A stretch of DNA of 64,000 bases from Cryptomeria japonica. Its lineage: Eukaryota; Streptophyta; Pinopsida; Cupressales; Cupressaceae. The notes under the pieces are model-generated. The model worked only from the letters and a program-made list of their open reading frames with translations, did no database searches and had not been told where the DNA came from. Positions 11,072 to 22,782 of this stretch are shown here, one piece after another. Each line of letters opens with the position of its first letter. The stretch's first letter is position 1. The DNA lies in contig NC_081412.1 in NCBI RefSeq assembly GCF_030272615.1, forward strand, positions 144,547,247 through 144,611,246, read 5' to 3'. The translations under genes and the position numbers were made by a program.

Positions 11072-11511
11072 ACTACAAAAAAGCTTAGGGGGAGCGAATA
11101 AGTGAAATATTTCAAACCCTTGGTTTACACCGATAAAAGACCTTAATCGGTATGTGTTACCTATCAATTGGTAGAAGACTAGAAATGGTAAAAGGCAAAA
11201 TTAGGGTTTATAACCTACTGGTGGAGAATTTATTATGGTAGGTGAAGAATTTGTTTAAAAGGGATTTTCAAGTTATTTTCACTTATCAATTTGCGAGTGA
11301 AGAAATTTTCAAGTGCAGAGTGACCAAAGGCGATTCGACTTGCGATTCAGAGTGAATTGAAATCTAGCAAAAGAATTCTGAGATATTTGCAACCTATTAG
11401 TGAAGAACACTAAGCGGTGTTCCAAGCGACCGAAGTGGTGTGCTGCTAGCTATAGTGTCAAAGCCCTAAATCTTGATTCATGAAGGTATTTTTCAAGTTT
11501 CTTTGTTTATC
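11072..11511 (+). other. Spacer between the gag-like and unknown ORFs
   Basis: 440 bp without a coding frame. It contains a polypurine-like GCTTAGGGGGAGCGAA at about 11083-11098, the same kind of motif found before LTRs in this window. No promoter or splice signal could be supported. Confidence 0.5.
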
Positions 11512-14500
11512 ATGGCTTTTGCATCACACTCCAGTTCTAGTGCACCTATTGATTTAGTGGATTTCATACAAAGGAAGATGAAATACAATGCCCTATCCCA
11601 AATACCCACTGGTGTTATAGTTGAGGAAGGTATTTCAGATTATATTGATTGCAAAATAGAAGACCTAGGATCCCTAGTGATCCATTCTTAGTTAGGTTTA
11701 TTCTGCGGGGATGACAAGAAGATCAAACCGGAATACAACATCCTGGAAAGAAAGAAACTTCACAATACAGTCTATTTTCTTGAAGAATTCACACAAGATC
11801 ACATCCGCATCATCCTAAGTAGAGTGCACGGTGACAAAATGTATCTTGAGCGGACACATGACATCACACCAGAAGCGATTCATGCCATCACCAGTTTTTG
11901 TAACATTGGAGAAGTGCCAGCCCAAAGGAAAGTCATTAAGACAAAAATGACCAAGCTCACTGGTTCTTTGAGAGACCAACGGGGAATGACCGTCAACACC
12001 ATCAAGGATGATTTGGTCAAGTATGCTTGCATGGTGATTGGATACTGAACATTCTATGCTAATAGAATAAACTTTGTCTCTGCAGCTACGGTGAATGTCA
12101 CCTATAGAATGATCATGGAAGATGTATCATTTGATATATGCACTTGTATGTAGAGGCACTTCTGGTAAACCTAAAGTCTATCAAATAGGACAATTCCTTA
12201 AGATTTAAATTTGGACAACTATTGGTAGGTTTGTTTTTCTATTTTCAAGGCTATTTTCTGGGAGTCGGTGATATTCAATGGTCTGTTGACCAGCCAGTTA
12301 CAAAGCAAATCAGAGAAAGTCTTCAAGCAGTGGGAACTGGTTATCCTGAAGTCTTGAACAAATACTTTGATGAATACAAACGGAAGATGAGCTAGAGGAT
12401 GAGGATATCTGGTGATATTGTCAAGAAGTATGAAGAGGACATCTGCTTTATCATCAGAGTAGATGAGTGCCTAATGGAGGCGATTGAGCCCAGAAAGGAA
12501 GAAGTGGAACCCATGGGATATGAGGTGATGTATGACATGCTAGATGGGTATGCCTCTACCCTACTTGCCTCACCTCTTGATCCAAAGAAGAAGAGAACAG
12601 ACACCTACTTGGAAAGGGTAACACCAGTTGAAGAACCTTCAGTGAAGAAGGGAAAGGTAGTGTCATCAATATCGGCACAGGTTACTTCAGCAAGTCCTAA
12701 AGTGACCAAGCGGTCACTGGCCAAGAAGAAACTAGAAGTTGCACCCCCCAAGGTTTTTGAAAGAAAGCGGAAGACTAAGAGAAATTCACTAGATTCTGAG
12801 GATACATAACCTAAAGTGTAGCCTAAAAAGACTAGGCAAACAAGGAAGAAGACAAAGACAACCAGCAATGAACTAGCATCGTCAGCACCGATAAATATAG
12901 ACATTTCCTCTTACAAACTGTTGAAACATTGTCAAAGAACTATCAAGAATATTAGGAGAAAAGTGCTAAGTGATTTAATAGATCATTTTGATGATTTTAA
13001 TGACAATGAAAAGGAGGAAGTTGAACAGGAAGTTATTCAATATCTATGTATTAATGACCAGTCGCCATCAGAAATTAGATCTGAGACATCGGATTCTTTA
13101 TACAATTCTTTAGATAACAAATGGTGCATTTCCATAGAAAAGGAATAGGAAATAAGAGAGGAAATTTTTGCACAATATTTTCTTGATGTGTCAAATTCAG
13201 AGCTCTATGAAGTTATGGATAAATACAAAGCCCTCTTCTTCATAAGAAGAAGAAGACTCTTTTTACTAGAAGGGAAAGTCCCTGAAGTTGTGAAACATAC
13301 ACACTCACATGCCAAAGATGCTCTGAGGTTGCACCAAGTGTCTGAAGCCAACAAGAAGGTTGAACAAGAACCGGAAACTGGAAAACCGGATGAGGTATAT
13401 GACAGTGAAGGAGAACCGGTCACTGAACAGATGGACACAATTGACGTTGATGCTTTGGATGGTGAAAATGTCACTTCGGATGCAACAAAGGAAAAGGCTG
13501 ATAAAGAGAGAGTGGACAAGGAAAAACTAGACAAAGAAAAGGCTGATAAAGTACAAGTGGAGAAAGAGAAAAAGAATCAAGAGGAAGAGAAGAGGAAACA
13601 ATTAGAAGAGGAGAAAAAGAAACAGGAAGAGGAGAAGAGAAAAGAAGAAAAGAAAAGGAAACAAGAAGAGGAGAAGAGGAAATAGGAATAGGAGAAGAAG
13701 AAAAAGGAAGAGGAGAAGAGTAAACAGGAAGAGGAGAAGAAGAAAAAGGAAGAGGAGAAAAGGAAACAGGAAGAGGAGAAGAGGAAACAAGAAGAGGAGA
13801 AGAAGAAAAAGGAAGAGGAGAAGAGGAAACAGGAAGAGGAGAAGAAGAAAGAAGAAGAGAAGCAGAAGGAAGAAGAAAGGAAGAAGGATAAAGAGAAGAA
13901 AAAGAAAGAAGCAGAGGAACAAAAGAAGGAAGAAGAGGAAAAGAAAAGAGCCAAAGCGAAGAAGAAAGCGGCAAAGAGCACACATGTGGAGACACTAAAG
14001 GCAACTGGTAGTCAAGCCAAACTGACTAACATTACTAGTCCTATTGACCTCCAATCTGCAAATGAATCGGAGCTTCTCCAAAGCATTAAGCTTGCATAGG
14101 AGCGACTAGAAGAATTAAGGAGGAAAACAGAGCAAGATGTTATTCAAAATGTGGTTGAAACACTTACCAGTTTGATTCCCGGTACTAACCTCCCCAGTAT
14201 CGATTCCTCTCTGGCCCAACCAAAACTTCTATGTATAGTTGTGGAGGACCAGGTACAATGCCTGGAAGAGGTGGCTGAAGCTAATGCATAGAAGAAGCAT
14301 CAAAAGGCACTAAACACTACCTTAGTGAAGAAACTAAACAAGCTTCGGTCTGAACTTCAGAAAGAACAAAAGGACATAAGAGATGCTATGGATGAGGGAA
14401 AACTGCTGCTCAATAAGATAAGCCAACCCCATCTATTTTGTGATGATGTGCTTGCATAGAAAGAAAAACTGCAATATGATTTGTAGGCATTTATAAGCAC

Positions 14501-14852
14501 CTTCAAGATGCCCTATGATTCCTTCACTACATATGGGCAAACTGTTCACCGGTTTCAGCTCCAGTCTGCCAGAATCTAGTTGGAGATTAGCAACCGGACC
14601 AGAGATTTGCAGGAACTTCAATTGGTTCTACTACCCAAACTGCAAATACTTCAGAAATGCTATCTCAATTGAGATGCCTTAACGGTCACTCAAGAGATGA
14701 GCACAATTGATGCCATGGAAGAACGGGTATCCCATATGCAAACAGAAAGTGAGGTGGCTACCTCATTACTTGAATCATGGTCTTTATCCATGAAGACCTT
14801 TATGCAGGATTTTAAATCGGTTTTTGATAAGTTTCACTCATTATTGTCATAA
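11512..14852 (+). pseudogene. Unknown large ORF with Lys/Glu-rich coiled coil, in the position of pol
   Basis: About 1,100 codons if stops are ignored, from ATG 11512 (MAFASHSSSSAPIDLVDF) to TAA 14850-14852. The N-terminal part is globular-looking (motifs CGDDKKIKPEYN, EEFTQDHIRIILSRVHGD, DDLVKYACMVIGY). A middle part includes FQGYFLGVGDIQWSVDQ and YEEDICFIIRVDECLMEA. Next comes a basic Ser/Lys stretch, then about 140 residues of repeated EEEKKK/EEEKRKQ (13490-13980), then an amphipathic Leu/Gln-rich C-terminus. There is a frame change near 12180-12210. In the main frame I count nine TAG, one TAA and one TGA before the natural end (TAG at 13683, 13689, 14097, 14289, 14457, 14484 and 14577 among them). 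I recognise no enzyme motif. It could be a captured host gene or an element-specific protein; function unknown. Confidence 0.7.
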
Positions 14853-15126
14853 ACATTTATTATATTAATGATAATGAGAAACAAGGGTTATTCTGTAGTA
14901 CTTTGTCATTGTTGGCAAAGGGGGAGTAGTATTTTGTATTTTAAAATTTTGATGAATGTATACTTTCATGTTATCTCTTTAAGGGAGTAGTATACATTGT
15001 ATTTTCTGCAAAAGGGATAGTGTATATGCTTAGGGGGAGTAATTTTGATTATGGCATTTTTTTTTTGTAAAACACTTAGATGTCAAAATTTTCCTAAGTG
15101 TTGCCATCAATTCCAAAGGGGGAGAT
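14853..15126 (+). other. 3' untranslated region with several polypurine-like tracts
   Basis: Repeated G-rich purine runs: AAAGGGGGAGTAG (about 14919), AAGGGAGTAG (about 14981), TTAGGGGGAGTAA (about 15031) and finally AAAGGGGGAGAT next to the LTR (about 15115-15126). The last is the functional-position polypurine tract; the others look like duplicated copies. Confidence 0.75.
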
Positions 15127-16254
15127 TGTTGGCATTTTTGATAATGATGTTGTGATTGTCATTGATGGACACACACTTGCTTTGAGATCACTTTTTGTAT
15201 GTATGAGTTATGCTCAACCGGTTTTTGTTCCAACCGGTAATATGTATTATAGTCTTTAGACTATCGGTGTTTTGTAGAAAGTGTTTTCTGATCCCAAGCG
15301 GTATGAAGACTTCAAGCGGTTTGAGGATCCCAAAGCAGTATGAAGGAACAAAGCGGTTGTTATCATTTTTCCCAGTCTTCATTTTGACAAATGGGTAATT
15401 GGTAAAATGTATGAACCGATAGTACTCTATGATGAGTTACCAACTGGTATTCTTGTGATGAGTTATCATCCATCAACACTTTGGTGGTGATTCTATGTCG
15501 TGTTATGAAATGTGTCCAGATGCACTAAACCTAGGAACTTGCAATGTAATCCTATTGGACTGACATGAAATCAGATTCCTTTATAAGGACATCATTTCTA
15601 GGGTTTTAGGTGTGGTTAGGGTTTTAGGTGGTTGATGAGGTTTTTGTATGTGTGATCATAGAAGAAGATTAGGTATGTATGAAGAAACAGAGTGTGGAGA
15701 TATTGAAGACTAAAGTAATGCTAAATGTACATTAACAATGAGTTATCAAGGATCTAACCAAGAATACTATGCTAGTATTTAGATCACTCACTTGTTGATT
15801 ACTCACATCTTCGACAAGTCTAAAACCCTTAACCAGGTAGGCTTGGCAAAGCCTTTGTAAATCCTCTAACAAGGTGGTTCACAACTATGGATTTGAAATC
15901 CTCTCACAAGGTAGCCTTTAATCAGACTTATATCCTAACACAGATCGAGATTCCTAATAGGATCTATTCTGGTGAAGAATATTGTATGACCTTAACCGGT
16001 CTGGTTACTATTCTGCAGATAGTTACTTGTGAGTTTCATCTCACCATGGTTTTTCCCTTTTCGGTTTCCATGTCAAAATCTCTTGTGTTATGGTTATTTT
16101 GCTCTTGTGGGCGAATGCTTTATTTTTTGTTTGGTTTGCATTTGTCTTAACTAGTTTGTTACTAAATCTGCTATACTGGTTAACTACTAAACTGTTTAAG
16201 TGTTTGAGTTCAGTAATTTTTGGTATACTAATTCACCCCCCCTCTTAGTATTCA
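15127..16254 (+). repeat. 3' LTR of the non-autonomous element
   Basis: 1,128 bp, TGTTGGCATTTTTG to TTAGTATTCA. It aligns along its whole length with 8715-9840. Many differences are C/T or G/A transitions. Confidence 0.93.
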
Positions 16255-16740
16255 TCATCATCAACATAATATTCTAAGGTCTTATGCATGTAATCATGAA
16301 AGATAAGAGTCATAGCATGTTGATAGGTTGCACCTGCATTTTTTAATCCAAAAGGCATCATAACCCAACAAAATGTGCCCCAAGGGGTGGTGAAAGCAGT
16401 TTGGTATTGATGTTGAGGATTAATGAAGATTTGATTATATCCAGAGAAATTGTCCATGAAGGATAATAAGTCATGACCTGCTATATCGATATTCGGAAGA
16501 GGGAAATCATCTTTTAAAGAACCTTTATTTAGATCATGAAAATCCGTACACATCCTAATCTTATTATCAAACTTGGCCACACCAACAATGTTTGAAATCT
16601 ATAGGGAATAATCGATGGTATGGATGAATCTAGCATCCAACAATTTTTCAATCTTAGCTTTAACAAGTAATGCTACTTTAGGGTGATTCTTTCAAATGTT
16701 TTGCTTCACTTAGCATCAAGAATTAGGACAATGTTATGAG
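16255..16740 (-). pseudogene. Tat gypsy reverse transcriptase, N-terminal half
   Basis: Minus-strand frame with KIEKLLDARFIHTIDYSL, then MCTDFHDLNKGSLKDDFPLP, HDLLSFMDNFSGYNQIFI, TPWGTFCWVMMPFGLKNAGA and the catalytic YYVDD just before the break. These are RT motifs of a Ty3/gypsy element. One TAG (near 16600) interrupts the frame. The break lies directly after YVDD, at the target site of the inserted element, and the rest of RT resumes at 8714. Confidence 0.88.
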
Positions 16741-16822
16741 TGACAATCTTAGTATCTATGCCAGGCATGTCAGAGTACATCCAAGAAAAGATTTTAGGGA
16801 ATTCAAGTAATAAATCAGAATA

Positions 16823-17473
16823 TTATTTTTTCTCTTCTTCATCAAGACATTTCCCTATCTTGATGATTTTATCTTCAGCATAAGGATCTATCTTGATATC
16901 AATAGTGTCACTTACTAAAAGATTGCTTTTTCGAGGAGCATCTTTTAACTGAGGAAATTCTTTAACTATCTCATCATTATTTCTTTCTTTCTCAAAGTAA
17001 TCTTCCACATTTAGACAATAGGGAAAACCACAGTTATGGTGATAATGAGGAAGGTTGTCATAAGCTCCTAAGAATTTGACTAAGGAATCATCAGTAGAAA
17101 AAACATCCAAAGCGAGGACACTAGAAGAGTCACAGTCTATATACTCTGGATATTTTATTGGGAGAGAGGAAAAAATGACATTAACACTAATAGATGGTCT
17201 CTTAGAGGCTTTAGTATGCTTAAAAGGATCATAACCAAGCCCGAATGTCATATCACGAAAGTTATTTTCCAAGGGAACCTTTATCCCTTGTTCTTGAGCA
17301 CCACATCTATTACCATTATATCCACACCTAGCTAAAATGTGAAAACTAGGACCATAAAAGTTAGTCATTTCCAAGAGAGAAGGAGGATTTTCATAAAGTG
17401 AAAATTCAAAGTCCTCTAGGTCAGAAACTAAGGGAGATGAAGTCTGCGAAGCTGCCACAAAGTTATTACTCAA
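16823..17473 (-). pseudogene. Tat gypsy linker between protease and RT
   Basis: A 216-codon open stretch with ENNFRDMTFGLGYDPFKHTK, SISVNVIFSSLP and an acidic C-terminus. This type of region lies between protease and RT in Tat-lineage polyproteins. No enzyme motif is seen. It is in the expected place between the protease (17552-18250) and RT. Confidence 0.6.
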
Positions 17474-17551
17474 AGGCCCAGACAGAGTGGATTTCTTTTT
17501 AGGTTCTTCTTCTTCTTCCTTCCTTTCGACCTTTGGTTCTCTAGGGGGGAT

Positions 17552-18250
17552 TTAATATTCCCCTACGAAGGTAGGATTAAAATCAAGGGATCCCCAATCA
17601 TCTTCTGCAAGAACCTTTTCAAGAGAGAAAGTGTCCTCAAAAGTAAAATCAAGTTGAGAAGACTCTTCCTCAAGAACTTTAGGTCCACTTGAGGAAGTAT
17701 TGGGAAGCGATTCAGAAGTAGGATATTGGTTTGATGAAGTGGACACACAAGAATATTTAGAGGAATCATCTAAGATAGTTGGGGAAGAACTAATTGAAGA
17801 GGATTTGGAAGTTAATGTCTATAGACAAGCCTGGAGATTTGTGTCACCTTGCAGGGTATATGTCTTATTGTTGTAAATGAACTTAACTTGTCTATGAAAT
17901 GTAGAGGGGATAACTTGCATGCTATGAATCCAAGGTCTCCCTAGTAACAAGTTGTATGTTAATTCTCCAGACATGACATGGATGGGTGTGGGTAAAGTAA
18001 CTAGACCTACCTTAACAAGAAAGGTGATGATACCTAATGAAGATTTAGCAACATTACCAAAGCCTCAGATAGTGAGAGAATCAAGCTTAATAAGAGATGT
18101 ATAAACATTGATCTCATGCAACAAGTTAATGCTACAAACATTAAGGCCAGAACCATTGTCCACTAGTGTTCGTCTTATTGAACTATCATTTATAATAACC
18201 ACAATCATTAAGGGATCATATTGATGTTAAATTTCACTAGTGGGTAGCTC
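17552..18250 (-). pseudogene. Tat gypsy aspartic protease region
   Basis: The minus strand encodes LVDNGSGLNVCSINLL (near 18130-18180), with the D-x-G-S core of a retropepsin, and NLLLGRPWIHSMQVIPSTFH (near 17900-17960), the conserved C-terminal LLGRPW motif. The usual Asp-Gly/Ser-Gly active site is Asp-Asn-Gly here. A TGA near 18063 and a TAG near 17818 break the frame. A Ser-rich acidic stretch (17552-17746) follows. Confidence 0.78.
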
Positions 18251-18253
18251 ATC

Positions 18254-19214
18254 TTATGTGAACACAATTTGAGCCTTAGGATCAGTGATAGAAATAATCA
18301 AGGAGGCCATATTATTAGATGTCATTTTGGGTGGGACATTCAATGTTTTCAAGGCATCTTGTAGAAATCCATTATGAGTTGAAGAAGTCTGAATCAAGTT
18401 CCAAAGGGATATCTTGGCAGGAGTGGCTTTAAGTTGTTCAACAAGATCATATTCCTTACCAAGAGTTTGCAAAATGTGAGGTTCATGAGGAAGAATAGGT
18501 TGAGGATCAGGAAGAGAAGTTGGGATAACCGGAGGAAGATTAGGTTGCCTATTGTTTCTCCTGTTATAGGTACAGGAAACCGCATTAAAACTCTCTTTAG
18601 TTAATTGTTTAGCATAGCTATAAGGACTCTTAGTGGGATTTCCTCCTTTCACAATAATGATAGGTTTGTTCGGAGTGCTAAAAGAATCATGACTATATCC
18701 ACCTTGAACTATGAAAAGGGGTTGATTAGAAAGAGGTGAGGTTGGGGAAGGATAAGCACCTTGGACCACAAAAAGAGGTTTACTATGTTCATTCAAATTG
18801 ATCATGTTAATTAACCTTTTAGATGTATTTTTTTTATTTGGAGGTTTAGGTAAAGACATAAAGTCATCAAGGGCATCTTCTAATAAAGCATGGTCATAGT
18901 GATTGAAAGGTTTATCTTTGGACTCAAAAGGAGACATAACATCATAAAGGGAATTGTTGTAGGCAACCATGTTGCTAGATCTAGTGGAGGAGTTGATAGG
19001 AATGTACCCATGAGAGGAATCATTCAACTTATCTTTCTCATCACCACGAAATGGAATAGTAACAAGGTTGATTAGTTTTTGGCAAAATGAGGGTTTTGAA
19101 GGCTTAGGATTCAAAAAATCATCTAGAGCTTCATCTAATTCATCCTTACTAAACTAATAATCAACAAAATTGAATACATCATCAAAAGCATGAACATCTT
19201 GCAAATAAAAACAT
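18254..19214 (-). pseudogene. Tat gypsy gag-side region upstream of protease
   Basis: A 286-codon frame (18254-19114) extended by an in-frame TAG to an ATG near 19214 (MSCFYLQDVHAFDDVF). Internal near-repeats PLFVVQGAYPS, PLFIVQGGYSH and PIIIVKGGNPT give a three-unit pattern of about 30 residues. KEYDLVEQLKATPAKISLWN followed by SSTHNGFLQDALK is a known conserved block just before the protease in Tat elements. No zinc knuckle or clear capsid is visible, so gag proper appears lost or unrecognisable. Confidence 0.7.
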
Positions 19215-22200
19215 GACATTTTTAAATGGAAATTCAATGAGATTTAAACACACAATGCAAGCAAATAAAGGGAAATCTCTCTTCTTCTTTTTTCTTGAAT
19301 TTTTTTCACTTTTTTTTTTGGAATTTTATGTTTAAAAAGAAAAATTAAAAGATACGAAATCTAGATCTAACAATGCAATGTAATGAAAATTCAATTGAAT
19401 TCACGTCGGGTTAACCAAAATGTGTAGGGGGAAAAGTGAGACTAAGTATGGAAACCCTAATCCCACTCTCATACATACTCATGGAATACGAAAGAGCCTA
19501 AGGAGGTAACACACTTTGGCTACTTCTTGTGAGAAAGAAAGAGCCAAGGATCACCTCTTAGGGTTTCTATTCCTTTGCTACAAATGAGGGAAAGGAATGA
19601 TTCAAAATGAAATTTAACCTAAAGTGCAAGTAAGCAAGCAAACCCTAATCTGGAAAAGCAAAACAAAAAACAACTGATAAACTATTGAAAACTATAGATT
19701 AGGAAGAAAAATTAGAGGTGCACTTGTGTCTAAAATCTAAGCCAAAATGTCTCGGACCATGGTGCCACACCACTGTGCCGATTCTACAAGTCTGAAGCTA
19801 GAATTGAAAGACTGCATTCTGGGATCTACAAACTACTGCACTACCAAATGTTGCTGAAAATAGGCAGGACCAGGGTGCCACATCCCTGTCCTAGGGGTTT
19901 TTGATGAGTTTTGAATCTTGAGACAACCTCTGTGTTATCTGTCAGTCTTGAAACTTCCACCAACACTCAGATCCGAACCTATAGCTATAGCTAAAAAAGA
20001 GGGTTTCAAGTGGCTATGTAGGGTTTTGCCTTAGTCAAACCCCCGTTGTGGTGATTTCCACCTCAATAAATAGTTGATAATGTACTAAAAATGTGTGTGC
20101 TAGAACCTTGTGTCTGTGCAAGATCCTAAAATGAAAGAAAATAATCTAGAGCAACCCTAAAGAGTAAACCCTAATTTCTTATAATTGACAAAGTAAATTC
20201 TCTAAATCCATAATGCAAAGTGATCTAAAGCATGAATATGAATCAAAATGAAGCTCATATAAAGACATGGAAACAACATGAAACCATACCCAAACCCAAG
20301 GGAGAGGTACAAGACAATCTTCATTCAGTGATCTCCTATTGTTCTCCTACATCTTCAAAAGCCCCCAATTGATGAAATGATACTTGATGAATATTTGATG
20401 GATGAATGTTGAATGTTTTTGAAGACTTCAAATATCTACTCTTTCACTACAAAGAAGGCTCTTTATGCTCCAAAAACCTTCTCTTAGTTTCTTAGAAGAA
20501 GACCCCTTCAAATGAAGAAAGAGATCTCTTAAGTATGAAACCTAGATCTTAATTTCATGTTTAGGCCGATCTAGGATTTGAATTTCCCACCAATATTTTG
20601 AGGTTAAGCATTATTATATCATAGGATTATGCTCCTAAAATTTTGAGAAAAAAACCGAGGACCATGTGCACTTTCAACATGGTCTGACCAAATTTTCACC
20701 AAATTTTTAGGGTCGTTAGATATAATGATATTAGAGCGGGTCCCAAAGTTACAATTGATTTTGAGATGTTTTGATATGCAAAATCGGGCCTTAAAGGTCA
20801 AAATAGGACATGATTAGGGTTTATGATTAAATGATTTATTGAAGGAATAAAAAGGGGCACACTTAGGATAAAGGGCCCAATTTTATAACATGTGAAGAGG
20901 TGAAATATGAATTTAGATTTAATTAAATTAATTAATTAATGCTTAAAAGAGATTAGAAATGCAAGATGCAAAACACACTAAGGTGGGTGCTAAACTAAGT
21001 GTGAAATTGTATCGCCCTAGCAAGGGTGTACAATCTATGACACTACAGTAAGGAATACATGATTCTCCAAATGTGAAAAATACATTAATGTAAGTACAAT
21101 TTTGTAGGGGCCAAAATAACCCAAAAATATTAGCATAATGCTAAAGATAAAAAAATATGGGCTCAATATAGAACTTTAGGAGTGTGATATATCTACATAG
21201 GCTTGATGTGTAAGCTCTTAAAATGTTTTATGGGAACACAGGTATAATTTAAAGAATAATAAGTTAGTAAAAATATAATTACCATGTTGAAGTAAATGCC
21301 ACCAATATGATAATAATCATAATAGTTATAAAGAAGGCATGGCAAGAACATGAATGAGTAACAAGTGTAAAATAAAATAAACAATTCAATATAAGAAAAT
21401 AAAACTTAGAAAATAAAAAAAATTATAAAATCACAAGTGAATATGAGGTTAAACTCTTTTACAACTTCAAGTTGTCTGGTTACAGTCTTGAATTCATGCT
21501 CTTGATCTCTCGCAGCTTCTTATATTTTCTAGTTCATATCGCCTCCATTATTACTTGTTGCATGGAAATGTGGACAAGAGCCAAAAATAAAGTTCAATGT
21601 TAGTATGTTAGTTTCAACCATAAAACCAAAACAAAGAACTAAAAACCATTCCAAAAACATATCAAAGGAGATTTAAAAGCATAAAATAAGCTTAATCAAA
21701 TAATAAGAAAGGAGAAGAGCCTCCCTAAGATGCTTCCATGATGTCTTTTATCTCTCCCTTGTTTCCCTCCTCTCCAAGTTCCAAATGAATAGATCTCTCA
21801 GCTTTTAGCACTAACCATGGATGCCAAATGGAGATTCAAGATGGTTGAAAATGGACACATATGCTCTGCAAATGCAAAGAGTGATGCTATGATAAATCTC
21901 TAAGTATTTATGCAAATTTCACTATAATAACAATGCTCTAATGCTTCCTCCTTTGCTTGAGGAGAAGGGTTCTATTTATAGGCAAAATAGAAGATTGAAT
22001 GGTCAAGATTGATCTGATTTATGGAGGGCCAAGATTGAATGATTCATGATCCATGTGATGGTTTTCAACCCAATCCCATGATGACAAGTTTCAGCATGAG
22101 ATGGATTGAGAGGAGAGGGAAGGAGCATTTAATGCCTGAGAATACATGAGGGTAACCTCATGTGGGTTGGGTTATTGGATATATCTATTATCCAAGGGTA

Positions 22201-22782
22201 AGGTTACTATCCAATGGGTAAACTCTTGTGCAAATTTTACCTATGGTTAAGCCTTGACTGAAGGGTCAAGACCCATGTGGGTTAGTGTGTTGAAGAAGAG
22301 AAACATTTATGACTCTGTAAGAGTCTTAAATGGTTGAGATGATGGGTTGGGGGTTAATTTTGGTTTAGGATTGTGTAAATGATTAAAAGAGGGATTAGGC
22401 TAATTTGGAAAGGACTAGAAGAATCTAGAAGGGCATTAGTGAGCAAGTGGGTGAGGATAAATATGCCTTTTAATTAAATGTTGTATTTAATTAAAATAGG
22501 GAGTGCAACTTGCATTTGTAGGAGAATCCAAGTGGATGGTATTTTTAAATAAATAATGATTTATTTAAATAGGGGTTTGATGAAGGTTTTTAAATAGATA
22601 TTTAATTTATTTAAATAAGAAGAAAGGGGAATTAAATAAATTTATTAAATTTATTTAACTAGGATAGAAGAAGAGGCTAATAGCGAATTAATTAAATATA
22701 AATTTAATTAATAGAGGAATATTAGTGTATTAAATAAATAATAAATATTCATTTAATTCATGGACAGATTTATGTGTCCACA
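19215..22782 (-). repeat. Putative leader and 5' LTR of the Tat gypsy, boundaries uncertain
   Basis: No coding frame. The right end TGTGTCCACA (22773-22782) reads TGTGGACACATAAATC in element sense, close to the end of the solo-LTR-like unit at 63251 (TGTAGACACATAAA). A TATA-like TATAAATAG on the minus strand lies at about 21972-21980, some 800 bp in, a similar distance as in that unit. The inner edge could be 19421 (TGTGTAGGGGG, with TGGTTAACCCGACG as a possible unassigned primer site three bases beyond) or nearer 21275. The second LTR is outside the window, so I cannot decide. Confidence 0.5.

Larger units (their letters stand above)
8715..16254 (+). mobile_element. Non-autonomous LTR retrotransposon with gag-like ORF and an unknown large ORF
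   Basis: About 7.5 kb on the plus strand. LTRs of about 1.13 kb (8715-9840, 15127-16254) start TGTTGGCAT and end TAGTATTCA. A tRNA-Met primer site follows the first and an AAAGGGGGAGAT tract precedes the second. Flanks CCATC (8710-8714) and TCATC (16255-16259) are a target duplication with one mismatch. The insertion splits the Tat RT exactly at its YVDD motif. The internal region has zinc knuckles but no integrase, RT or RNase H in any frame. Where pol would lie is a Lys/Glu-rich ORF. LTR divergence, roughly 5-8% by eye, makes it older than the copia element. Confidence 0.9.
1..22782 (-). mobile_element. Decayed Tat-lineage Ty3/gypsy retrotransposon, interrupted by two nested elements
   Basis: Three minus-strand blocks (about 60-1325, 7346-8714, 16255-19214) read in order as parts of one gag-pol: gag-side linker, protease, RT, RNase H, archaeal-type RNase H, integrase. 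The breaks coincide exactly with the ends of two complete inserted elements and their target-site duplications. A second RNase H between RT/RNase H and integrase is a known hallmark of the Tat lineage (Ogre/Retand-like). The 3' LTR lies beyond the left window edge. Frames are broken by stops and shifts, so it is inactive. The 5' LTR boundary is uncertain. Confidence 0.85.

Noticed and set aside
13471-14004. Antisense Ser/Leu/Phe-rich frames opposite the Lys/Glu repeat
   Set aside because: They are the reverse complement of the EEEKKK repeat (GAA/AAG codons give TTC/CTT) and have no independent support.
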